Shown piece by piece: positions 1 to 6,580 of a stretch of DNA of 9,352 nt; position 1 is the first letter of the stretch; each line of letters begins with the position of its first letter. The DNA lies in contig DUZM01000158.1 in the NCBI GenBank assembly GCA_013349485.1, positions 1 through 9,352 on the forward strand, in the 5' to 3' direction. Made by a program: the position numbers and the translations under genes. The notes beneath the pieces are model-generated. The model ran no database searches, was not told the origin of the DNA, and worked only from the letters and a program-made list of their open reading frames with translations. This DNA comes from Candidatus Hydrogenedentota bacterium (GTDB lineage Bacteria > Hydrogenedentota > Hydrogenedentia > Hydrogenedentales > SLHB01).

Positions 1-2587
1 CGCGTTCCGTGCGTTCCGCCACCAGGGCGCTCATCCGCGCTTCATGCGCTTCCACGGCGATGTAGAGCGTGTCGCGCGTATGGCAAAGCCGAACGGTGGT
101 CGGCGCCGTCGCAAACGATGTGCGATCGGTGCGCACCAATCCGTCCACGTCCGTTTCCCCAAGCCAGGGAGGGTCGTCCAGGACGCCGTCGAGGCGCGGC
201 CGTCTCGTCGCATAGGGGCAAACCGCGGCGGCAGGCCCCTTGAGGGCAAAGAGGCGCGGCCCTCGCAGCACGGCCCGCTCGCCGGGCGCCTCAGCCCGAA
301 TCCTAACGTATCGGCCCAGAAACGGCTGCGCGGGAAAGATCGGACCTTGTACGCCGCCCCGCTGCTCGGAAGTCCACACGTCGGCCACGCTGAAATCCAC
401 GCCGTCCGAGCTCGTCTCGAGCGTGAGGCGCCCTATGCCCGCTGCCTCGAAGTCCACACGGCACACCGGCCCCGGCGCGGCCCCGAGATCGAACAAGGCC
501 TCCGCGCGATGCGCCGCGTCCTCGAACGTCGGCGACGTCGGAATCTCAAGCGCCGTGTGACCCGGCGGCACGTCGAGCGGCCGGTAAGGCAAGACGTGCC
601 GTCCGAAGAGGATCGTTGAAGGCACGAACAACTGTTTCGCGTCAATGGTATCGATTATGCGCTTAGCCCGGCTGGCGTCCCAGTCCGCGCTCACTTCCGC
701 CTGGGCCTCGACCAGGCCGCACAAACGACGAAGCAAAACGGAATCCGGTTTCTCTGCAAAAGCCGCTTCGATTTTCACATATTCGACGAGGTTGGCCATG
801 AGCCGCTCAACCGCTTCTATCTCGGCATCCTCTCTCGGGACCTTGCCTCTGACGTCTCGAAGCCCTTTCTCAAACTCCGCCAGGGTGTCGCGCGGGTCTA
901 CTCCCGCGAGTGTACGCTGATTCAGAAACGCCACGAGCGCGGCGAGTCGCTGTTCCGCTGTGGGCCGCCACAGGGCATGATCGAAAAACGCGTTGAGCCC
1001 CTCCGGCCATGCGTCAATGGGCGTCGCAAACGACCATGCTTTGTTCATCCCCAAACGCAGCGCTTCGTCGGACGCCTCGCCGCGTGCCGCCAGGTCCATG
1101 ACTATCCCTTTTGCATTCTCCTCGGCGCCCTCAAGCGTCGTGCAGCACTCGTAGACGGTTGCCGGATCCGCACTCGGCGCCAGGCAAAACGCCAATCCCG
1201 TCGACTCGGCCCACACAAGCGACGTTTCCCGCAACTCCGCGCCGCGCGCACCGAACATGTCCAGACGGACCAGCAACAGGACGTCTTCGGGGAGAAGTGC
1301 GGATGCCTTCGCGAGCCCGTAGCGTTCCCCATGCCGGCTCGGGTTCATGGCGTCCGCCCAAAGCATAAGGCGGACGTCCGGGTCAAGCGCCTTGACGATA
1401 CCGTCAAGTTGCGAAACCGAGTCGGCAAAAACCTCGGCGTCCGTCCGGCCCCGACTCCTGCAGCGCGCATCCTTGTTTAAGCGGATTGGTGTGCCGTGGC
1501 CCACATGGATATACTTCGGCCGCAAGACGTCCACGACACGGCGCATCGCTGTCTCCATCGCAGCACGCGTCTCGGCCGCGTACGGGCAACAGGTCGAAGT
1601 CCGCGCAGGCGCATACGAATACGTCACCTCCGCCGTCGCCCCGTCCGGAATTGCCCCGCCCGGAACCCGCTTCAGAAACCAGCGCCGATTTGAGGAGGCA
1701 AAAGGCCATGCAAGTTCCCCCGCCTCCAGAACATAGTCGACGCCGGGGGCGCAAACATGCCCGGACACGTGCACCCGGACAGGGCCCGCTTCTGTATCAA
1801 TGACGTTCGGCTTGGACAGTGCGACCCCGTTTGTGCCACCGAGCGTGATACGATCCGTTATCAAGAGACCTTCGGCCGCCAAAGGGTACGTCTGCAAAAT
1901 GCCGCCTGCGTCACCCAACGGGTCAATTGCCGGGACGGGCTCGATGTAATGACGGCGCGCCAAACGAAACAGGCCTTCCCACTTGGCGGCCTTGGCAGCG
2001 TCTAAGTGATAGAAGTCATCGCTGTTGACTATGACCAAATTGCAGTTAAGCGATGCGAGTTCTTGCAGCAAGTCCGCCGACAGCGGCGCATCGACATATA
2101 CCCCCCGGATTGGCGCGTCCGGCTCATCGCGGATTTCAAGCTGCGGCAGCGCGAGCCCGTATGCTCGGATGAGTTCGCGGAGGGTTTCCAGGCCGTAGTA
2201 TGTGCCCGCCGGGTCGCTGCCTGCCACCGCCCCGCCGTGCCGCGACACAACAAGCCTATATCCTTCCGGACCCACGTCGGCGAGAGCGGACACAAGTCTC
2301 CGGACCCGTCGGCGCCGAAAAGACGCGTGCCGTGTTGGCTCGCCTACGTACAGCGCCTCTCCCCCGCCGTTATGACGGGAGGCCGCCACTAAAGGCAATC
2401 GGAAACCCGTAACCTCAAACAACGTCGCAACGGCACTCCGCTCCGAATCTGATATGTCGTCCGCAACCACAACAGGCAAGTCGCGACGAAGTGCAAAGCC
2501 TTCTCCTTCTGACAAGAAGACCGCCTGAGGCGCAGGGCACAGGTCCGGTGCGGCCGCCGACACGAACAACAGCCAGAGCAGTTCCAT
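1..2587 (-). CDS. Secreted GH20-like glycoside hydrolase with discoidin-like and CBM9-like C-terminal parts (partial, C-terminus outside window)
   Basis: One stop-free frame runs from the ATG at 2587 to the left edge (about 862 residues seen). AGAGGGG lies a few bases upstream of the ATG, and the protein opens with a short hydrophobic stretch (LLWLLFVSAAA), probably a signal peptide. Residues about 105-160 resemble the chitobiase/GH20 N-terminal alpha-beta domain (TYYGLETLRELI, then IRDEPDAPIRGVYVD leading into the barrel). Barrel-like strands follow: NLVIVNSDDFY, IEPVPAIDP, KYIHVGH (358-364), VRLMLWADAMNP (about 404-415). About 225-326 looks like a beta-rich insertion. Residues about 660-783 look like a discoidin (F5/8C) sandwich ending in GRYVRIRAE. 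From about 787, LDGVLDDPPWLGE and DTLYIAVEAHE match CBM9-like domains. The likely role is binding and processing extracellular amino-sugar glycans. Oddly, the GH20 Asp-Glu catalytic pair appears as Gly365-Thr366, so it may be inactive or have another mechanism. Family assignment is by motif recognition only. Confidence 0.75.
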   Translation of the reverse strand, partial: MELLWLLFVSAAAPDLCPAPQAVFLSEGEGFALRRDLPVVVADDISDSERSAVATLFEVTGFRLPLVAASRHNGGGEALYVGEPTRHASFRRRRVRRLVSALADVGPEGYRLVVSRHGGAVAGSDPAGTYYGLETLRELIRAYGLALPQLEIRDEPDAPIRGVYVDAPLSADLLQELASLNCNLVIVNSDDFYHLDAAKAAKWEGLFRLARRHYIEPVPAIDPLGDAGGILQTYPLAAEGLLITDRITLGGTNGVALSKPNVIDTEAGPVRVHVSGHVCAPGVDYVLEAGELAWPFASSNRRWFLKRVPGGAIPDGATAEVTYSYAPARTSTCCPYAAETRAAMETAMRRVVDVLRPKYIHVGHGTPIRLNKDARCRSRGRTDAEVFADSVSQLDGIVKALDPDVRLMLWADAMNPSRHGERYGLAKASALLPEDVLLLVRLDMFGARGAELRETSLVWAESTGLAFCLAPSADPATVYECCTTLEGAEENAKGIVMDLAARGEASDEALRLGMNKAWSFATPIDAWPEGLNAFFDHALWRPTAEQRLAALVAFLNQRTLAGVDPRDTLAEFEKGLRDVRGKVPREDAEIEAVERLMANLVEYVKIEAAFAEKPDSVLLRRLCGLVEAQAEVSADWDASRAKRIIDTIDAKQLFVPSTILFGRHVLPYRPLDVPPGHTALEIPTSPTFEDAAHRAEALFDLGAAPGPVCRVDFEAAGIGRLTLETSSDGVDFSVADVWTSEQRGGVQGPIFPAQPFLGRYVRIRAEAPGERAVLRGPRLFALKGPAAAVCPYATRRPRLDGVLDDPPWLGETDVDGLVRTDRTSFATAPTTVRLCHTRDTLYIAVEAHEARMSALVAERTER

Positions 2588-2668
2588 CGTATACCCCTCT
2601 TCAACGCGCGTTGCCGTAAAGACCCGCGCTCGAACACAAATCTGAGGTCTGACCCGACTGTGAATATT

Positions 2669-2685
2669 GCGTTACTGAGCAACGC
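2669..2685. promoter_or_regulatory. Inverted repeat at predicted start of GH gene transcription
   Basis: Perfect 5-bp arms GCGTT and AACGC are separated by 7 bases. With a one-base bulge the outer part extends to TTG/CCAA. Its place next to the candidate -10 on the minus strand would suit an operator. It could also be chance, since arms this short are common. Confidence 0.25.
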
Positions 2686-2687
2686 CA

Positions 2688-2693
2688 AGTATA
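2688..2693 (-). promoter_or_regulatory. Candidate -10 element for the GH20-like gene
   Basis: On the minus strand this reads TATACT, one base from the sigma70 -10 consensus, about 100 bases upstream of the ATG at 2587. No good -35 lies at 16-18 bp, only T-rich TTTTGC-like sequence. The promoter would be weak or activator-dependent. An inverted repeat just downstream (2669-2685) would overlap the expected transcription start. Confidence 0.3.
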
Positions 2694-2846
2694 CATGACC
2701 ACTCCTTCCGGCAAAACAAAAGGCCTGCACGGCCTCGAGCGGACCACGCAAAGCACAAGGGCCCCGAGACGATCCGACAGACGCTCGAGTACCCGGGACC
2801 CCGTCGTATTGCCGACCGCGGTTCGGCGAAACGGGGAAAGCCGTTT

Positions 2847-2875
2847 TTGACTATGCCTCGAAGAATAAGTAGGCT
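2847..2875 (+). promoter_or_regulatory. Candidate sigma70 promoter for the beta-helix/coiled-coil gene
   Basis: TTGACT (2847-2852) and TAGGCT (2870-2875) are separated by exactly 17 bp. The -35 is one base from consensus but the -10 is poor. A transcript would start near 2882, inside the dyad GTGCA-AGTA-TGCAC (2880-2893), and give a leader of about 80 bases before the ATG at 2962. Confidence 0.4.
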
Positions 2876-2879
2876 AGGC

Positions 2880-2893
2880 GTGCAAGTATGCAC
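2880..2893. promoter_or_regulatory. 14-bp dyad at predicted transcription start
   Basis: GTGCA, 4-base centre, TGCAC: a perfect inverted repeat just after the candidate -10 at 2870-2875. It is followed by two direct copies of CCCAGGT (2893-2899 and 2906-2912), 13 bases apart. This could be a repressor site, or a small hairpin at the 5' end of the mRNA. No binding protein is identified. Confidence 0.25.
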
Positions 2894-2918
2894 CCAGGTT
2901 CAAGTCCCAGGTAGACCT

Positions 2919-2960
2919 ATGCGAGCAGGTGCGAAGCGGCGGGCCCCAGTGGCGGAATAG
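2919..2960 (+). CDS. Possible 13-codon leader ORF before the beta-helix/coiled-coil gene
   Basis: An ATG at 2919 opens a 13-codon frame (MRAGAKRRAPVAE) ending in TAG at 2958-2960, one base before the ATG at 2962. AGG lies 7 bases upstream of this ATG, a better ribosome site than the one seen for the main gene. Stop-start spacing this tight is what translational coupling by re-initiation would look like. A chance frame is the alternative, and a GTG start for the main gene at 2929 would overlap it. Confidence 0.2.
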   Translation: MRAGAKRRAPVAE

Positions 2961-2961
2961 C

Positions 2962-4974
2962 ATGATAGACCGCGTCGTCCGATACGTGACCTCACACTCA
3001 ATGGACAAGCTCGACGAACTGTGGCTCGAGGAAGTCGCGATCTGTGCCGCCTGGCACGAATCATCCCCGCCCGGCGCCGAGACGCAGGCCGAGTTCGCGG
3101 CCATTCCCCGGCGCGTGGTGTCATGGCTCGCCAATGTCAAACCAATCAGTCTCCGCACCGCGGGCCGCCGCCAACAGGTCTTCCTCCGCGCCGTCATCGA
3201 GCGCGTCCTGACGGCTGGGATGGACGCCCTTGTGCAAGATGAAACCTTCTTGTTATGCGTTGCCTACGACCTCGCCAACCGTGCCGCCAGCCCGCATGCG
3301 TTTAAGCGCGTCAAAGAAGTGCTCGAGCCTTACGCCGCCGACCTCGGGACCCTTCGGCGCCGGTTGTCTCCCAAACCCGGTTTGCCCGTGCTGGACGCGG
3401 CAGTCCGCGTCGCGGCTCCCCAGCAAATCAAGAAAGCGCCAAGGCGCAGGGGAAAACTCTTCACCGGGGATGAAGAGGCCGCCTCCACCCATACCTTGAC
3501 GGTATCCGGCCCCTTCCGGGTCTTGGGGAACGTCCCGGAGGATTGCACCGTGGTGGTCCGAAACGGCTTATGCGCCGTAGACGGCTACGTCCTAGGCAGG
3601 ATCGCGGCTAGAGGACAGTGTGAAATCCGCGAGAACATTTCCGGCGCGGTGCTTGCCCACAGCGGCGATATCCGATGCCGGAACATCATTGACAAAGCCT
3701 TTGTCGTCGCCAAGTGGGGTTCGGTCTACTTCTATCAAGGCCTGAACCCGGAAATGGTCTTCGGCGGGTTGTCGGTGCGCGCCGACGAAAACACCATAAT
3801 GGGTCGGTACGTGGCTCCAACCATCGAGATCAAAAAGGCGGCAAGCGGCGGCGAATATCACGTATCCGCCCTCTTGGTCGCGGATCAGTTCTGCCAAAGT
3901 GACGTGCGTCCTCTTCACATTGTCTTGCGTCGAGAACTTTCATGCGAAGATTACGGTGAACGGCTGGGCCGGGAGGCCGCGCGACTGATGTCCCGTGCGG
4001 CACGGCTTCGTCAACGACTCCATCACCTTACGCACATGATCCGAACAACGCAGGAGGAGGCCGAACATTCGGCCTCGAGCGCCCTGCTTCACGTCTTTGC
4101 AGGGAAACCGCAACTCAGACTGGTCGAGGATCGCCGACTCGCCCACCAACGTCTTGCCGTGCTGAACCGAATCATTGCCGCGCTCTACGCAATGTGCCTG
4201 GATGCGGAAAACAGCCTCGACGCTCGTCTTGGCAGAGCGCCCACCGGCCAAGCAAGAGCGGCGTTGGAAGACCTCAACGTTGAGATAAACGAAATCTTGC
4301 CCGAGTACGGCCTCGATCAAGACATCGAGGCGGAACGCGCCGAGATGTGGGAGATCTTCCAGCGCATCGCCTCGGCACGTCCAAGCAAGAAGGTCATGTC
4401 CAGTACCCTGATCCAGCTTAGGAAAAGATTGGACAGCTGGCTGGGCGAACGGCACAAGCTCCTCGGACGGATCAGGCGGATCGACCGTGGTCTCCGTGCC
4501 GTCGGGGGAAAAACCGGCCCCGCGGGAATGAGGAACGGCGAGACGAAGCTCGCCGCGTTGAGACGCAATCTGACGGCGCTGCGCGCAAATCCGCCCAATG
4601 CACAGGTGGCCAAACGGATCAACTCGGGCTTCGTGCAACTGATGTTTGGCGTGATGCAACGACGCATAAACCGCCTCGTCGATCTCGGCAACGAGTTGCA
4701 GAAAAGCCGGGACGAACTGCTGAAAATCTCGGAACAGTTGCATAGGGAATATCAGATCGTCAGGCATGAAGAAGATGTTCCGGGCGAGACGCCGGCCAAG
4801 GCCACAGGTCGCTTCGAGGAGGGCGTCAGCATATACAGTGACCCCTTCCTGCTTCTCGAGGAGAACCCCCCGCCCGGAAGCGTCCTCGTCACGGCGGACA
4901 CCGGCCCCTGTGTAACAACGTATTACCGCCGGATGGGCCGCGTGATAAGGGAAGGGGACGAGAATGCCGATTAG
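2962..4974 (+). CDS. FapA/DUF342-like beta-helix protein with long coiled coil
   Basis: The protein is 670 residues from the ATG at 2962, preceded by a weak GGCGGA site. An in-frame GTG at 2929 would add 11 residues that look like read-through of the leader. Residues 1-140 are mostly helical. A basic linker follows (about 155-165). Residues about 178-310 are short repeated strands with alternating G, V and I (for example RVLGNVPEDCTVVV, GRIAARGQCEIRENISG, AVLAHSGDIRCRNII), the pattern of the right-handed beta-helix in FapA/DUF342 proteins and bactofilin-like polymers. Residues about 335-600 are highly charged, Leu-rich heptad-like helices, probably coiled coil. The tail (about 620-670) is Pro-rich then basic. 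There is no signal peptide or membrane segment, so it is probably cytoplasmic. No flagellar gene is nearby. A structural, polymerising or scaffold role is inference, and the exact family is uncertain. Confidence 0.55.
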   Translation: MIDRVVRYVTSHSMDKLDELWLEEVAICAAWHESSPPGAETQAEFAAIPRRVVSWLANVKPISLRTAGRRQQVFLRAVIERVLTAGMDALVQDETFLLCVAYDLANRAASPHAFKRVKEVLEPYAADLGTLRRRLSPKPGLPVLDAAVRVAAPQQIKKAPRRRGKLFTGDEEAASTHTLTVSGPFRVLGNVPEDCTVVVRNGLCAVDGYVLGRIAARGQCEIRENISGAVLAHSGDIRCRNIIDKAFVVAKWGSVYFYQGLNPEMVFGGLSVRADENTIMGRYVAPTIEIKKAASGGEYHVSALLVADQFCQSDVRPLHIVLRRELSCEDYGERLGREAARLMSRAARLRQRLHHLTHMIRTTQEEAEHSASSALLHVFAGKPQLRLVEDRRLAHQRLAVLNRIIAALYAMCLDAENSLDARLGRAPTGQARAALEDLNVEINEILPEYGLDQDIEAERAEMWEIFQRIASARPSKKVMSSTLIQLRKRLDSWLGERHKLLGRIRRIDRGLRAVGGKTGPAGMRNGETKLAALRRNLTALRANPPNAQVAKRINSGFVQLMFGVMQRRINRLVDLGNELQKSRDELLKISEQLHREYQIVRHEEDVPGETPAKATGRFEEGVSIYSDPFLLLEENPPPGSVLVTADTGPCVTTYYRRMGRVIREGDENAD

Positions 4975-4987
4975 GCCGTTTCACGAT

Positions 4988-5001
4988 GTGCGCGCCCGCA
5001 C
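4988..5001. terminator. Small GC hairpin between convergent genes
   Basis: GTGCG, 4-base loop, CGCAC lies in the 48-base gap between two converging genes. There is no T-tract on either side, so intrinsic termination is doubtful. Position is the main support. Confidence 0.2.
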
Positions 5002-5022
5002 GGCGCCCCGAAAACCAGTTGC

Positions 5023-5568
5023 CTAGAACCGGCCGCCGTGGGAACTGAACAGATCCACCAAATCATAGTACCCCATCAGCAAGGCCATCCCTGCCGGCGT
5101 GAGGCCGGACGTTGTCTTCTCTCTCGCGTTTACCTCGGCGCCGTGTTCCAAGAGAAGCTCTGCGATGTCCCCCCGTCCGTTCAGGGCCACCCAGTGCAAC
5201 GTCGTCATGCCGTCCCCATTCCTCGCATCGATCGCCGCGCCGTGTTTTATGAGCGCCTCAACCGCGGCGCTGTGGCCGTTGCGGGCAGCCTTCATCAATG
5301 GCGTATCGCCTAATTCGTCTTCCTCGCCAGGGTCAGCGCCGGCAGCCAGAAGTTTGCGCACGGCGCCGCTCAAACCCCAGTACGCCGCCATATGCAGTTT
5401 GCTGCTCGAGCCCGAGTCCTCGGCGTCGGCGGCGTGCGTGCGCTCATGATTCAAGAGCAAATCGGCCAAGGCTTGATAGCCGCTCTGCTTTGCTCGGCTC
5501 AAAGGAGTCTCCCCGTGATCGTCCATTCGGTAGAACCAAGGAGTCTGCGTCTCTTTTAAGTCGTTCAC
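5023..5568 (-). CDS. Ankyrin-repeat protein
   Basis: The protein has 181 residues from the GTG at 5568. This start is chosen because AAAGGA sits 6 bases upstream. The longer frame to an ATG at 5661 adds 31 residues (Trp/Cys/His-rich) that resemble no ankyrin repeat and lack a comparable ribosome site. Five ankyrin units follow: about 16-45 (GETPLSRAKQSGY, degenerate), 56-83 (LHMAAYWG, LLAAGADP), 87-115 (GDTPLMKAARNGH, LIKHGAAIDAR), 119-148 (MTTLHWVALNGRGDIAELLL) and 154-181 (GLTPAGMALLMGY). The unit consensus TPLH-A---G---V--LL--GAD is clear. There is no signal peptide, so it is probably a cytoplasmic protein-protein binding module. Its partner is unknown. It is transcribed away from the regulator pair across a 397-base spacer. 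Confidence 0.9.
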   Translation of the reverse strand: MNDLKETQTPWFYRMDDHGETPLSRAKQSGYQALADLLLNHERTHAADAEDSGSSSKLHMAAYWGLSGAVRKLLAAGADPGEEDELGDTPLMKAARNGHSAAVEALIKHGAAIDARNGDGMTTLHWVALNGRGDIAELLLEHGAEVNAREKTTSGLTPAGMALLMGYYDLVDLFSSHGGRF

Positions 5569-5861
5569 GGATGTTCCTTTCCGTACACACGCCTCATGCC
5601 ATCTAATGTTAGAGCAATTCCGGTGCCAATTCCAACTTTCAACGGGACAAAATGCCTTCATGAAATGTAACTTCTTTCACAACAAGGCATTAGCGCTCCT
5701 TACTCGATGTTCGTCTGTCCCAACGCGCCAGCGTAACGAGTGCTTCTCTGGCAGCGCAGTCCGCTCTGCTGACAAAGAATTACCGGTGGACGACTACTCA
5801 TACGCAAGGTAGTCTGAGGGTTTCGGGAACAAAGCACTCGAGGTCCTACGAAGGACAAGCG
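5569..5861. other. Intergenic spacer without a convincing gene
   Basis: This spacer is less GC-rich than its coding neighbours. I see no gene with protein-like composition. It holds a nested inverted repeat (5651-5691) and a small dyad GTCCT-ACGA-AGGAC (5843-5856) just before the -35 at 5862. A minus-strand promoter for the ankyrin gene must lie here but no strong match was found. Confidence 0.5.
5651..5691. repeat. Nested inverted repeat (possible stem-loop)
   Basis: Outer arms AATGCCTT (5651-5658) and AAGGCATT (5684-5691) are perfect 8-mers. Inside them TGAAA (5661-5665) pairs with TTTCA (5675-5679) around a 9-base loop, with an uneven internal loop of 2 and 4 bases. As RNA it would form a 13-bp two-part stem. 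It lies upstream of the ankyrin gene start on the minus strand, so it could be in that mRNA leader. It has no T-tract. Confidence 0.4.
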
Positions 5862-5890
5862 TTGACATCTTTGACTACTTTTGGTATGCT
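5862..5890 (+). promoter_or_regulatory. Strong sigma70 promoter for the regulator pair
   Basis: TTGACA (5862-5867), a perfect -35, is 17 bp from TATGCT (5885-5890). The -10 is preceded by TGG, giving an extended -10 (TGn). The expected transcription start is about 5896-5898, leaving a leader of about 70 bases before the TTG start at 5966. It is the best promoter in the window. Confidence 0.75.
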
Positions 5891-5907
5891 GACATCACGA
5901 TATCAGC
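5888..5907. promoter_or_regulatory. Likely operator: 20-bp inverted repeat over -10/+1
   Basis: Arms GCTGACATC (5888-5896) and GATATCAGC (5899-5907) match at 8 of 9 positions with a 2-base centre. The dyad covers the end of the -10 and the transcription start. A protein bound here would block RNA polymerase. The natural candidate is the winged-helix protein encoded directly downstream, acting as autorepressor (inference). Confidence 0.5.
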
Positions 5908-5908
5908 T

Positions 5909-5954
5909 TTAGATCTAACACTAGCGGATTTAGTTAATCCTTGATAGGATCTAT
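5909..5954. promoter_or_regulatory. Cluster of small palindromes in the regulator mRNA leader
   Basis: Three dyads lie in tandem between transcription start and start codon: TTAGATCTAA (5909-5918, perfect 10-bp palindrome), GGATT-TAGTT-AATCC (5926-5940) and ATAG-GAT-CTAT (5944-5954). The AT-rich stretch contrasts with the GC-rich genes. These may be secondary binding sites for the same regulator or small mRNA hairpins controlling the weak TTG start. Confidence 0.35.
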
Positions 5955-5965
5955 TAGAGACCGCA

Positions 5966-6580
5966 TTGCCTCATCAAACTACAGATCAAAGTCAACCACA
6001 TACAGATACGGTTCTGGCCGCGCTGCTCGGCTCAAGAGCCCGTTTGGCCGTCCTTCGTTTGTTCCTGATCGATCCTTCGCGCACCTACTATCAGCGGCAG
6101 GTCGAAGCCGCGACGGGGCTGCCAATCCGTGCGGTGCAACGCGAACTCGAACGGTTAACCTCAGTAGGGTTGTTCTATAGGCGGCTGGACGGTAACCGGA
6201 ACTACTACCAAGTCGACGTCCATTCCTGGCTATTCGCCGAATTGCGGGCACTGATCCTTAAGGCCTGCGAACCCGAGGAGCAGCTGCGGGCAAGGCTCGC
6301 AGTAGACGACTCAGTCCGTCTTGCGTTCCTGTGCGAAACCCGGGATCGCACCCTTGTGGTGGCGGTGCCGGGCAGAGAACCCCCTGCAGGGACATACGAC
6401 TCGGACCACCTTGAGTTCGTGTCGAGCGAGGATTTCGTCCACATGTTGTTCGAGGCCCCGCAACAGCTTGCCCCGTTTCTGAAGCGCGGCCTGGACCTCC
6501 TGGGACGCCGAGACGACCCGATATGGCATCAGATTGAACGGGCCGGTTTTGAAGTGCAAAAAGGAAAGGGCGTGCCGTAA
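5966..6580 (+). CDS. Winged-helix regulator with degenerate nucleotidyltransferase-like C-terminus
   Basis: The protein has 204 residues. It starts at TTG 5966, the only usual start codon between the upstream in-frame TAG (5945-5947) and the DNA-binding domain. Residues about 20-85 form an ArsR/MarR-like winged helix: a helix in GSRARLAVLRLFLIDP, a second YYQRQVEAATG (41-51), a recognition helix PIRAVQRELERLTSVG (53-68) and a wing with DGNRNYYQVD (75-84). Residues about 107-195 follow the order of the MNT-type nucleotidyltransferase fused to such HTH domains (LRARL, then VRLAFL, then strands and SSEDFVHML). But the expected GS-x-AR and Asp-x-Asp motifs are absent, replaced by CETRDRT, so catalysis is unlikely. 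It probably represses its own promoter through the dyad at 5888-5907. Its TAA overlaps the next ATG (TAATG), so the two are co-translated. The wHTH call is firm and the C-terminal reading is tentative. Confidence 0.8.
   Translation: MPHQTTDQSQPHTDTVLAALLGSRARLAVLRLFLIDPSRTYYQRQVEAATGLPIRAVQRELERLTSVGLFYRRLDGNRNYYQVDVHSWLFAELRALILKACEPEEQLRARLAVDDSVRLAFLCETRDRTLVVAVPGREPPAGTYDSDHLEFVSSEDFVHMLFEAPQQLAPFLKRGLDLLGRRDDPIWHQIERAGFEVQKGKGVP

Noticed and set aside
44..619. 191-codon open frame on the plus strand
   Set aside because: It is antisense to the C-terminal part of the GH20-like gene, whose product has recognisable discoidin-like and CBM9-like motifs. The plus-strand product is Arg-rich and featureless.
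2891..2976. tRNA-like words: GGTTCAAGTCC (T-arm-like) followed by GTGGCGGAAT and TAGAC (as in the 5' part of tRNA-Leu)
   Set aside because: The T-arm flanks do not pair (CCAGG against CCCAG), the order is 3' part before 5' part, no acceptor stem or anticodon arm can be built, and the second word lies in the start of a coding gene.
3940..4767. 275-codon open frame on the minus strand
   Set aside because: It lies wholly antisense to the coiled-coil part of the 2962-4974 gene, has no ribosome site or family motif, and is explained by codon bias of the opposite strand.
5569..5661. N-terminal extension of the ankyrin protein to an ATG at 5661
   Set aside because: The GTG at 5568 has a well-placed AAAGGA. 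The extra 31 residues are Trp/Cys/His-rich and unlike the rest of the protein.
5606..5812. 68-codon plus-strand frame in the spacer
   Set aside because: It has no clear ribosome site, an irregular composition and no recognisable motif, and it overlaps the nested inverted repeat.
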